Positions 7,556 through 14,144 of a DNA stretch of 22,433 nucleotides are shown one piece after another; positions within the stretch are counted from its first letter, which is position 1; every line of letters starts with the position of its first letter. This DNA is from Schlegelella_A sp038258415 (GTDB lineage: Bacteria; Pseudomonadota; Gammaproteobacteria; Burkholderiales; Burkholderiaceae_C). A model generated the notes under the pieces. The model worked only from the letters and a program-made list of their open reading frames with translations, ran no database searches and was not told where the DNA came from. A program made the position numbers and the translations under genes. The stretch covers positions 1-22,433 of the forward strand of contig JBBSPY010000023.1 in assembly GCA_038258415.1 (NCBI GenBank), in the 5' to 3' direction.

Positions 7556-8152
7556 TCAGCGCGGCGCCGACGCAGCCTTGCGGCGATGGATTTCGGCCAG
7601 CATCTCGCGGTACTGAGTCCGCGTGGCCGACTCGATCACGGCAGGGCCCACTAGCGGAGGCAACCACGCCTTCGGCACGTACTCGCCGTGGTGGACGATG
7701 CGGACGTGGTCGGTGGCGTCGGTGAACCGCGTCGTGGAGACGAGCGACTTGAAGTCGCCCTCGATCAACCAGGAACGGATCTCACGGCGTGGCACGAGCT
7801 CGACGCCGCGCACGCCGGCGAACGCGAAGCGCATGAACATGACCTTCGTCGAGCCGGCCTGCGTCAGTTCGAGCGCGTTGCCCCGGCGCGACCGGACCTT
7901 GCTCGTCGTGATCGACGTGACGAAACCGGCCATGCGATCGTAGTCGGTGAACACGTTCCAGACCTCGCCGATGGGCGCGTCAACGCGCGCCTCGACGTCG
8001 ATGACGACGAGTTCGCCGCGACGGTCGACCGTGACGGAGACATTCTCGGCGGCGCTTGCCCTCAGTGGTGATGCGGCGATCGCGGCGCACCCCGCGACGG
8101 TGGCGAGCCGAACGCCGAGAAAGCCGAGGAAGCCGAGGAACGGTCGCCGCAT
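7556..8152 (-). CDS. Exported SRPBCC (START-like) family protein
   Basis: A 198-residue protein with an N-terminal export signal: basic MRR, a hydrophobic stretch and likely cleavage after the ASA or SAA around residues 32-35. The mature part looks like an SRPBCC/polyketide-cyclase ligand-binding fold: a beta strand with IDVEARVDAPIGEVWNVFTDYDRMAGF (51-77) is the family opening, and TQYREMLAEIHRR near the end fits the closing helix. SRPBCC domains bind hydrophobic or aromatic ligands in a deep cavity; the ligand here is unknown. The ATG at 8150-8152 lies 13 bases after the hpaH stop, so it is the last gene of the homoprotocatechuate array, where some clusters carry the aldolase gene. The signal peptide contains FLG three times, from a tandem 9-bp repeat. 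A link to aromatic degradation is only inferred from position. Confidence 0.82.
   Translation of the reverse strand: MRRPFLGFLGFLGVRLATVAGCAAIAASPLRASAAENVSVTVDRRGELVVIDVEARVDAPIGEVWNVFTDYDRMAGFVTSITTSKVRSRRGNALELTQAGSTKVMFMRFAFAGVRGVELVPRREIRSWLIEGDFKSLVSTTRFTDATDHVRIVHHGEYVPKAWLPPLVGPAVIESATRTQYREMLAEIHRRKAASAPR
8121..8138 (-). repeat. Tandem 9-bp repeat coding FLG-FLG in the signal peptide
   Basis: Two perfect copies of a 9-mer (plus strand AAGCCGAGG at 8121-8129 and 8130-8138), with a degenerate third copy at 8112-8120, encode part of the FLGFLGFLG stretch of the SRPBCC signal peptide. Gain or loss of a unit would stay in frame. Confidence 0.75.
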
Positions 8153-8165
8153 CGGATCGCAACGC

Positions 8166-8966
8166 TCAGACAAATCGCAGCGAGATCGTGCCCAGCGGGC
8201 CGTAGTCGACCTCGAAGGCATCGCCCCGGTCCGCCGTGACAGGGCGCGTGAACGAGCCGCCGAGCACGACGTCGCCGGCTTCGAGGCGCTCGCCGTGCGG
8301 CGCGATCTTGTCGGCGAGCCAGGCGACGCCGTTGGCGGGGTGGTCGAGAACCCCGGCAGCGAGCCCCGTCTCCTCGACGATGCCGTTCTTGCGCAGGATC
8401 GCGCCGACCCAGCGCAGATCGGTCGAACCGGGTGCGACGGCGTTGCCGCCGACGACGATGCCGGCGTTGGCGGCGAAGTCGGCGATCGTGTCGAACACCT
8501 TCCGCGGCGCCTTCGTGTCGCGGTCGAACTGCTCGATGCGAGCATCGATGATCTCGATCGCGGGTGTCACGGAACGCGTGGCGGCCATCACGTCGGCCCG
8601 CGTCACGCCAGGTCCTTCGAGGGGCTCGGCAAGGACGAAAGCGAGCTCGACCTCGACCCTCGGCGCGATGAAGCGGTCGAACGGGATGTCGCCGGGGGGG
8701 AAAAACATGTCGTCGAGCAGCGGCGCGTAGTCGGGTTCGTCGATCTGCGACGACTGCTGCATCGCCCGCGACGTGAGGCCGATCTTGCGACCCTTGACCG
8801 TGCGGCCCTCGGCCAGCCGCATGGCCACCCAGGCTCGCTGGATCGCGTAGCCGTCGGCGACGGTCATCTGCGGGAAGCGCGCCGAGAAGTGCCGGACCTG
8901 CACGCGGCGTGTCTGCGCGTCGTGCAGCTCGGCTGCGAGCGATGCGATCGTGACAGCGTCGAGCAT
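8166..8966 (-). CDS. hpaH: HpaH, 2-oxo-hept-4-ene-1,7-dioate hydratase
   Basis: Cytoplasmic hydratase of 266 residues that adds water to 2-oxo-hept-4-ene-1,7-dioate, producing 4-hydroxy-2-oxoheptanedioate in homoprotocatechuate meta-cleavage. It belongs to the fumarylacetoacetate-hydrolase-like hydratase group with MhpD and XylJ. Metal ligands expected for the family are present: E105 and E107 in VEVELAF, and E138 in TPAIEI, at nearly the same positions as in the E. coli C enzyme HpcG. KIGLTSRAMQ (61-70) is another family block. The ATG at 8964-8966 is chosen because it gives the family length; it lies 14 bases after the hpaF stop with no clear Shine-Dalgarno sequence, as is common in this array. 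The next enzyme, aldolase HpaI, is not encoded in the window. Confidence 0.93.
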   Translation of the reverse strand: MLDAVTIASLAAELHDAQTRRVQVRHFSARFPQMTVADGYAIQRAWVAMRLAEGRTVKGRKIGLTSRAMQQSSQIDEPDYAPLLDDMFFPPGDIPFDRFIAPRVEVELAFVLAEPLEGPGVTRADVMAATRSVTPAIEIIDARIEQFDRDTKAPRKVFDTIADFAANAGIVVGGNAVAPGSTDLRWVGAILRKNGIVEETGLAAGVLDHPANGVAWLADKIAPHGERLEAGDVVLGGSFTRPVTADRGDAFEVDYGPLGTISLRFV

Positions 8967-8980
8967 GGGGCCGCGCGGCT

Positions 8981-9385
8981 TCAGGACGCCGCGAACAGCG
9001 GATGCAGCGTGCTGTGCTTGGCGTCGAACACCGGCTTGCCCTCGTCGATCTGCAGCGTGATGCCGATCGCGCTGCGCTCGAAGAGCGAAGCGAAATGGCG
9101 CCGCACGACGTCCATCATCGCCTCCCCCGTGGCCTGCACCCGCGCCTGCTCTCGGCCGGCGGCGATGCGGGCGTTTATGTAGACGAACGCGCGATCGGGC
9201 GCGCCGTCGGCGACAGCGGCGTGGGTTGCCGCGTAGGCGAGCACGCGCGTGCCGCCGAGCGGGAACAGCCGGGCGCCCGAGGCGTCGCGCTGGGCGCCCA
9301 GCACCTCGGCGAGTGCGCCGCACAGCGCAGCGATCGACGCTTCCGACTCCAGGTTCGGCGTGTAGTGGATGGTGACGTGAGGCAT
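8981..9385 (-). CDS. hpaF: HpaF, 5-carboxymethyl-2-hydroxymuconate delta-isomerase
   Basis: Small (134 residues) cytoplasmic isomerase of the tautomerase superfamily that moves a double bond in 5-carboxymethyl-2-hydroxymuconate before decarboxylation. The sequence starts Met-Pro-His, giving the N-terminal proline that acts as catalytic base after Met removal, followed by VTIHYTPNLE, typical of CHM isomerases. Length is close to the E. coli enzyme (126). The ATG at 9383-9385 is preceded by GGAG about 11 bases upstream. It sits 26 bases after the LigB-like dioxygenase and 14 before hpaH, so the order follows the pathway closely. An unrelated tautomerase function is possible but less likely given the neighbours. 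Confidence 0.92.
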   Translation of the reverse strand: MPHVTIHYTPNLESEASIAALCGALAEVLGAQRDASGARLFPLGGTRVLAYAATHAAVADGAPDRAFVYINARIAAGREQARVQATGEAMMDVVRRHFASLFERSAIGITLQIDEGKPVFDAKHSTLHPLFAAS

Positions 9386-9411
9386 GGTCTGCTCTGCTCC
9401 GGATGGTGACC

Positions 9412-10230
9412 CTACGCGACCGACATCACGCCGACCGTGCAGCCGACCGAGAAGATCGGGATCGGCGCGTAGTGGCGAATCTCGCCGCGACCGCGCGCGG
9501 CGGCGGCCGCGGCGATGAAGGTCCGGATCTCGAAGCCGCCCTGCCCTGCCTCGCGGTAGGTGGCGTCGTCGGTGTAGTCGAGCAGGGCGTCGCGGTCGCA
9601 ACGGCACCAGCGGTCGAGGAACTCGCGGTCCCAGGCCTCGTTGACCTTGCCCGAGTCGGGGGTCGCCGGCCAGTGTGAGATGCCGCCGGTGCCGACCAGT
9701 GCGATCCGCTCGGGCTGCGCGTCGCACGCCGCGCGCAAAGCCTCGCCGAATGCCCAAGCGCGATGCAGCGGCGTCAGCGGCGGACCCTGGCAGTTGATGT
9801 TGACGGGGATCACCGGGAGATCGAACGCGGGGGTGAGGAAATGGAGCGGCACCATGATCCCGTGGTCGAACTTCCACTCCTCGGCGAAGGCGACGTCGAC
9901 CGTGTTCATCACGGCCGAGATCACACGCTTCGAGAGGTCGGCGCTCCCCGGGACGCGCGTCCGGGCGATGCCGAGCCAGCCCGGATCCTCGATCGGCCCT
10001 TCGTAGCCGTCGGCCATGCCGATCGCGTAGGCCGGCATGTTGTCCATGAAGAAGTTCGCGAAGTGCTCGGCGGCGATGACGACCAGCGCGTCGGGCTTCG
10101 ATTCTGCGAGCGACGCACCCAGGCGCGACAGCTCGGCGTGCAGTCGATCCTTGGCAGCGGGGTCGGCGAGATGGGCGCGGCCCGTGATCCCGGGCGCGTG
10201 GCTGCAGACGGCGACGAAGGTGAGCGGCAC
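9412..10230 (-). CDS. LigB-type extradiol dioxygenase large subunit, probable homoprotocatechuate 2,3-dioxygenase
   Basis: A 272-residue class III (LigB superfamily) extradiol dioxygenase that should use Fe(II) to open a catechol ring. Probable iron ligands are H11 (CSHAPG), H56 (AAEHFANFF) and E234 (GGFEIRTF); H186 in GTGGISHWP matches the catalytic His of LigB. From the GTGGISH block to the C-terminus it resembles the protocatechuate 4,5-dioxygenase beta subunit more than the single-subunit E. coli HpaD. A LigA-like small-subunit gene lies 12 bases upstream, so a two-subunit enzyme is likely. Because hpaE, hpaG, hpaF and hpaH flank it, the likely substrate is 3,4-dihydroxyphenylacetate, but this is inferred from context only. 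The start is GTG at 10228-10230 with a weak ribosome site; the gene ends with TAG. Confidence 0.85.
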   Translation of the reverse strand: MPLTFVAVCSHAPGITGRAHLADPAAKDRLHAELSRLGASLAESKPDALVVIAAEHFANFFMDNMPAYAIGMADGYEGPIEDPGWLGIARTRVPGSADLSKRVISAVMNTVDVAFAEEWKFDHGIMVPLHFLTPAFDLPVIPVNINCQGPPLTPLHRAWAFGEALRAACDAQPERIALVGTGGISHWPATPDSGKVNEAWDREFLDRWCRCDRDALLDYTDDATYREAGQGGFEIRTFIAAAAAARGRGEIRHYAPIPIFSVGCTVGVMSVA

Positions 10231-10242
10231 GTCGCGTCGGTC

Positions 10243-10569
10243 TCAGACGCCGGCGACCCGGTCGTCGGTCGACGTCGTCATTGCGTAGATGCCGGCGCGA
10301 ACCGGCCCGTGGCGGCGGACGCCGTCGCGCATCGCCTCGATGTAGTCCGCCCACGGCATGCCGATCAGCGCTGCGAAATGCATCAGGAGCTGGCCGTTCG
10401 AGCCGAGCACGTAGAGCTTGCCGATGTCGCCGTCGACGAAGGCCTCGCGCTCCTCGGAGGTGAGATCGTAGTCGGCGAGCAGTTCGGCCGGCGCGCCGCG
10501 AAAGCGCTTCTGCACCGCCGGGTCGCGGTTGAGGTGATAGAGCAGCTTCTGCGCCGCGTACAGGCTCAT
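10243..10569 (-). CDS. LigA-like small subunit of extradiol dioxygenase
   Basis: A 108-residue protein of the LigA (protocatechuate 4,5-dioxygenase alpha subunit) family, an all-helical partner that caps the active site of the LigB-type subunit. Family features are the YHLNRDPAVQKRF opening (about residues 11-23), a middle DYDLTSEEREAF segment and the G-NGQLLMHFAALIG stretch (about 58-71). The gene starts at ATG 10567-10569, seven bases after the hpaE stop, and ends 12 bases before the LigB-like gene. This adjacency indicates that the two form one ring-cleavage enzyme. Small LigA domains also occur in enzymes for gallate and other catechols, so the family alone does not fix the substrate. Confidence 0.86.
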   Translation of the reverse strand: MSLYAAQKLLYHLNRDPAVQKRFRGAPAELLADYDLTSEEREAFVDGDIGKLYVLGSNGQLLMHFAALIGMPWADYIEAMRDGVRRHGPVRAGIYAMTTSTDDRVAGV

Positions 10570-10576
10570 GCCGATG

Positions 10577-12037
10577 TCACGCCGCGCCCCAGCGGGGTAT
10601 GTGGTGGTCGCCGATCGAGACGCAGACGTTCTTCGGCTCGAGAAAGACCTCGTAGCTCCACGTGCCGCCCTCGCGCCCCGTGCCCGACGCCTTGCTGCCG
10701 CCGAAGGGCTGGCGGAGGTCGCGCACGTTCTGGCTGTTGACGAAGCACATGCCGGCCTCGACGGCGGCGGCCACGCGGTGCGCCTTGCCGATGTCCTGCG
10801 TCCACACGTAGCTCGACAGGCCGTAGACGATGTCGTTGGCCTTGGCAATCGCGTCGGCCTCGCCGTCGAACTCGATCAGGCACGCCACCGGGCCGAAGAT
10901 CTCCTCCTGCGCGATCCGCATCCGGTTGTCGACGCCGGCAAAGACCGTCGGCTTCACGAAGTGGCCCGCGCGAACCCGCTCCGGCAAGTCAGGCGTGTCG
11001 AGGCCGCCGCAAAGCAGGCTCGCACCTTCTTCCTCGCCGAGCACGATGTAGCGACGCACCTTGTCGAGATGGTCGCGGCTGATCATGGGGCCGACGATCG
11101 TCTTCGGATCGAGCGGGTCGCCGACCGTGATGCGCCCCGCGCGCTCGACGAAACGGCGCGTGAACTCGGCGATGATCGAGCGCTCGACCAGGATGCGCGA
11201 GCCAGCGGTGCAGCGCTCGCCGTTGTTGGAGAAGATCATGAAGACGGCGGCGTCGAGCGCACGCTCGAGGTCGGCGTCGGCGAAGACGATGAACGGGCTC
11301 TTGCCGCCGAGCTCCATCGAGAACTTCTTCAGGCCGGCGGTTCGGACGATGCGCTCGCCGGTGCGGGTCGATCCGGTGAACGAGATCGCGCGCACGTCGG
11401 GATGCGCGCACAAGGACTCGCCCACCTCGGCACCGTAGCCGTGAACGACGTTGAGCACCCCCCTGGGCACGCCGGCCTCGAGCGCGATCTCGCCGAGGCG
11501 CGCCGCGGTCATCGGCGAGAGCTCGCTCATCTTCAGCACCGCCGTGTTGCCGAACGCCAGGCAGGGCGCCGTCTTCCACGTCGCCGTCATGAACGGCACG
11601 TTCCAGGGCGAGATCAGCGCGCACACGCCGACCGGGTGGTACAGGGTGTAGTTCAGATGCGTCGTCGTCGGATAGGTGTGACCATCGACGCGAACGCACT
11701 GCTCGGCGAAGTAGTGGAAGTTGTCGGCGGCGCGTGGCACGAGCTGCTTGCCGGTCTGGGCGATGACCTGGCCCGTGTCCTTCGTCTCCGTCTCGGCGAT
11801 CGACGCGACCTCGGCGGTGATGAGGTCGCCGAGCCTGTGCATCACACGCGCTCGCTCGGCAGCGGGCTTGCCGGCCCACGCGGGAAACGCCGACTTCGCG
11901 GCGGCCACCGCCGCCGCGACCTCGCTTTCGCCACCGCGTGCGACTTCGGCGAGCACCTGCCCCGTCGCCGGGTCTGCCGTCTCGAAATAGGCCGCGCTCT
12001 CGACGGCGCGACCGTCTATCAGGTGGTGGATGCGCAT
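10577..12037 (-). CDS. hpaE: HpaE, 5-carboxymethyl-2-hydroxymuconate-6-semialdehyde dehydrogenase
   Basis: NAD-dependent aldehyde dehydrogenase of 486 residues that oxidises the ring-cleavage semialdehyde to 5-carboxymethyl-2-hydroxymuconate. Superfamily residues are all present: N146 in SPWNVPF, K169, the Rossmann FTGSTRTGE block (220-228), general base E242 in MELGGKSP and nucleophile C276 in NNGERCTAGSR. The EEIFGPV and PFGGSKASGTGREGG blocks complete the fold. Length matches E. coli HpaE (488). It begins at ATG 12035-12037, 28 bases after hpaG2. Aldehyde dehydrogenases are hard to tell apart by sequence alone; assignment to this substrate leans on adjacent hpaG, hpaF and hpaH. Confidence 0.93.
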   Translation of the reverse strand: MRIHHLIDGRAVESAAYFETADPATGQVLAEVARGGESEVAAAVAAAKSAFPAWAGKPAAERARVMHRLGDLITAEVASIAETETKDTGQVIAQTGKQLVPRAADNFHYFAEQCVRVDGHTYPTTTHLNYTLYHPVGVCALISPWNVPFMTATWKTAPCLAFGNTAVLKMSELSPMTAARLGEIALEAGVPRGVLNVVHGYGAEVGESLCAHPDVRAISFTGSTRTGERIVRTAGLKKFSMELGGKSPFIVFADADLERALDAAVFMIFSNNGERCTAGSRILVERSIIAEFTRRFVERAGRITVGDPLDPKTIVGPMISRDHLDKVRRYIVLGEEEGASLLCGGLDTPDLPERVRAGHFVKPTVFAGVDNRMRIAQEEIFGPVACLIEFDGEADAIAKANDIVYGLSSYVWTQDIGKAHRVAAAVEAGMCFVNSQNVRDLRQPFGGSKASGTGREGGTWSYEVFLEPKNVCVSIGDHHIPRWGAA

Positions 12038-12065
12038 GGCGAGATTCTGAACCAGCGCGACGCCG

Positions 12066-12836
12066 TCACGGCGCTTCGCGACCGAACGCCGCGTCGTCGA
12101 CGATGGTGTTGACCAGGCGGCCGAGCCCTTCGATCTCGCACACGACCTCGTCGCCGACCGCCACGTCGCGAACGCCTTCGGGCGTTCCGGTCAGGATGAC
12201 GTCGCCGGTCGAGAGCGTCATGAAGTTGCTCAGGTACTCGACGAGCCGTGGGATGTCGAAGACGAGGTCGCGCGTGTTGCCGCGCTGTACGACCGTGCCG
12301 TTGATCGAGGTGCTCAGCGCCAGCTCGGGCGGCGCGCCGATGTCGGCCGCGTCGACCAGCCACGGGCCGATCGCGGTCGCACCATCGCGGTTCTTGACGC
12401 GCAGATTCGGCCGGTGCCAATTCTCGAGGTAGTCGCGGATGGCGTAGTCGTTGGCGACGGTGTAGCCGGCGACGTGCGCCATCGCATCCGCCCGGTCGAT
12501 GTGCCGGCCGGGCGCGCCGATCACGACGGCGAGCTCGCACTCGTAGTGCATGAAGGTGACGTCGGCTGGCCGGCGCGTGGTTCCCCGGTGGCCGACCAGC
12601 GTCGATGCCGTCTTGAGGAAGACCAGCGGCTCCTCCTGCGCGGAGAAGGCGAGCTCTTTCGCGTGGTCGGCGTAGTTGAGACCGAGCGCGATGACCGTGC
12701 CGACCTCGAACGGCGGCAGCCAGACGACATCACGCTCGCCGACGAGTCGACCGTCGGCGAGGCGGACCCGGTCGGGCGATGGACCCGGGGTCGCGTGGTG
12801 GATGGCGCCGGCGTAGGCGACGCGGGCGCGCTTCAT
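12066..12836 (-). CDS. hpaG2: HpaG2, OPET decarboxylase/HHDD isomerase subunit (C-terminal half of HpaG)
   Basis: A 256-residue fumarylacetoacetate-hydrolase-family enzyme matching the C-terminal half of E. coli HpaG/HpcE, which decarboxylates 5-oxo-pent-3-ene-1,2,5-tricarboxylate (OPET). The ALGLNYADHAKEL (50-62), EEPLVFLK (68-75) and NDYAIRDYLENW (129-140) blocks are close to the E. coli protein. Metal ligands are intact: E99 and E101 in HYECELAVV, and D130. In E. coli both halves form one polypeptide; here they are separate genes that overlap as ATGA at 12833-12836, so they are probably made in equal amounts and may form a heteromer. Other hydrolases of the family are possible, but the fit and the neighbours favour HpaG. 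Confidence 0.92.
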   Translation of the reverse strand: MKRARVAYAGAIHHATPGPSPDRVRLADGRLVGERDVVWLPPFEVGTVIALGLNYADHAKELAFSAQEEPLVFLKTASTLVGHRGTTRRPADVTFMHYECELAVVIGAPGRHIDRADAMAHVAGYTVANDYAIRDYLENWHRPNLRVKNRDGATAIGPWLVDAADIGAPPELALSTSINGTVVQRGNTRDLVFDIPRLVEYLSNFMTLSTGDVILTGTPEGVRDVAVGDEVVCEIEGLGRLVNTIVDDAAFGREAP

Positions 12837-13549
12837 GTCCGCAGGCCGGAAAGTGATTCGGGCGGCGCGGATGCGGACGCGATGCGAACGTGCAACGAGC
12901 CGACGGCGTCGATGTCGATCCTCACCGCGGCGCCTGGCCCTGCGTGCGGTGCGCCCGGCGCAACGCCAGCGAGCAACAGGTCGCCCGGCGCGAGGGTGAT
13001 GAAGTCGCTGACCTCGGAGACGAGGCGTGCGATCGAACGCGTCGTTCCGCCGGTGGTGGTCCGGTGCGCGGCATGGCCATCGATGGCGACCCGTACGGCC
13101 AGATCGCCGGCGTCGCCGACGGCGGCCGCAGCAACGGGAGTCGACAACGCGAGCGAGCGGTCACGCGCCTTCGCCCGCACCTGCGGCCGGTAGTGCTGCA
13201 ACACCGGAGCGGTGAAATCGGCAGCCACCGCATAGCCCGCGACGTGACCGAGCGCGTCGTGCTCGGTGACCCGGCAGGCCGCGCTTCCGATCACGACAGC
13301 CAGCGCCGCGCCGACGATCAGCGACGTGCCATCGGCCATCGCCTCGATCTCGTCGCCCGGCCGGGCGAAGGTGTTCGACGGCTTCACATAGAGCACCACC
13401 GACTTCGGCGGCGCACGGTAGGGCGGCGCGTGGGCCGCCTGGCCGAGCTCGTCGAGGAGCGCACCGTGGCCAACGGCGACTCCGTACACCGTACCCGAGA
13501 GGCGATACGGGGCGAACGCGAAGACAAGGTCGAATGGCGGTGTTTGCAT
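12833..13549 (-). CDS. hpaG1: HpaG1, OPET decarboxylase/HHDD isomerase subunit (N-terminal half of HpaG)
   Basis: A 238-residue fumarylacetoacetate-hydrolase-fold protein corresponding to the N-terminal half of fused HpaG. It shares with that half YGVAVGHGALLDELG (22-36), PYRAPPKSVVLYVKPSNT (43-60) and VAGYAVAADF (103-112). The two glutamates that bind metal in HpaG2 (E99, E101) align with G80 and A82, while the aspartate (D111) remains. The N-terminal half of E. coli HpaG, as I recall it, also lacks the pair, so this is a family trait and not decay. ATG 13547-13549 is chosen because it follows the NnrU-gene stop by 13 bases and matches the family; an upstream ATG would overlap that gene. Its stop overlaps the hpaG2 start. 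Confidence 0.9.
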   Translation of the reverse strand: MQTPPFDLVFAFAPYRLSGTVYGVAVGHGALLDELGQAAHAPPYRAPPKSVVLYVKPSNTFARPGDEIEAMADGTSLIVGAALAVVIGSAACRVTEHDALGHVAGYAVAADFTAPVLQHYRPQVRAKARDRSLALSTPVAAAAVGDAGDLAVRVAIDGHAAHRTTTGGTTRSIARLVSEVSDFITLAPGDLLLAGVAPGAPHAGPGAAVRIDIDAVGSLHVRIASASAPPESLSGLRT

Positions 13550-13562
13550 GTGCCGGTGCGGA

Positions 13563-14144
13563 TCAGGCGAGGGGCGACACGCCGATGAGCCAGCGATGCA
13601 GCCACAGCAGGGTCGCTCCATATACCGCCGCGCCCGCGAAGACGGCGATCGCGTCGTTGACGCCGCGCCTCCCGTCGGCGTCGGCCGTGCCGCGAATCTC
13701 GCGTGGCCGGCGCGCGACCGCGATCCGGTCGGCGACGGCCCAGACGAGGAAGCTTCCGAACAGGCACACGTCGGCCAACGCGCCGTTGGCCAACAGGTGC
13801 GAGATCGTCCAGAGCACCACCGCGAGCAGCATGGGGTGCTTGACCGCCCGCTGTATGCGCCCGGGGAGATACGCAGCGAACAGCAGCGGGAACACGGGAG
13901 CCATGACGAGCAACGCGACGTGACGCAGACCGGGCGGCGGCCCGTAGAGGACGATCGGCTCGCGCCTCGCCGCTCCGTAGCCCACGACGATCAGCATCAG
14001 GCCGATGGTGGCGACCACGGAGTACAGGCCCTTCCACGCGCCTTCCCCGACGCGCGCCACCGTCGCACGCCGCCACTGCGGCGCAACGATCTGCGCCGAA
14101 TGGATCGCGAGAAACAGCACCAGGCCGGCGACGAGCAGCGTCAT
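13563..14144 (-). CDS. NnrU family integral membrane protein
   Basis: A 193-residue membrane protein of the NnrU family (PF07298). Hydrophobic segments lie around residues 2-20, 41-58, 76-95, 105-125, 128-142 and 165-185. The early IHSAQIV and the later G-A-RREP, P and ISHLLANGALADV blocks with a conserved histidine fit the family. NnrU was named from denitrification clusters; the plant carotene isomerase Z-ISO, a haem protein, is a homologue, so haem binding is possible. Its role here is unknown. The ATG overlaps the end of the MFS gene as ATGA, and hpaG1 starts 13 bases downstream, so it is in one array with a transporter and aromatic catabolic genes; nothing else here suggests nitrogen-oxide metabolism. 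Confidence 0.85.
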   Translation of the reverse strand: MTLLVAGLVLFLAIHSAQIVAPQWRRATVARVGEGAWKGLYSVVATIGLMLIVVGYGAARREPIVLYGPPPGLRHVALLVMAPVFPLLFAAYLPGRIQRAVKHPMLLAVVLWTISHLLANGALADVCLFGSFLVWAVADRIAVARRPREIRGTADADGRRGVNDAIAVFAGAAVYGATLLWLHRWLIGVSPLA

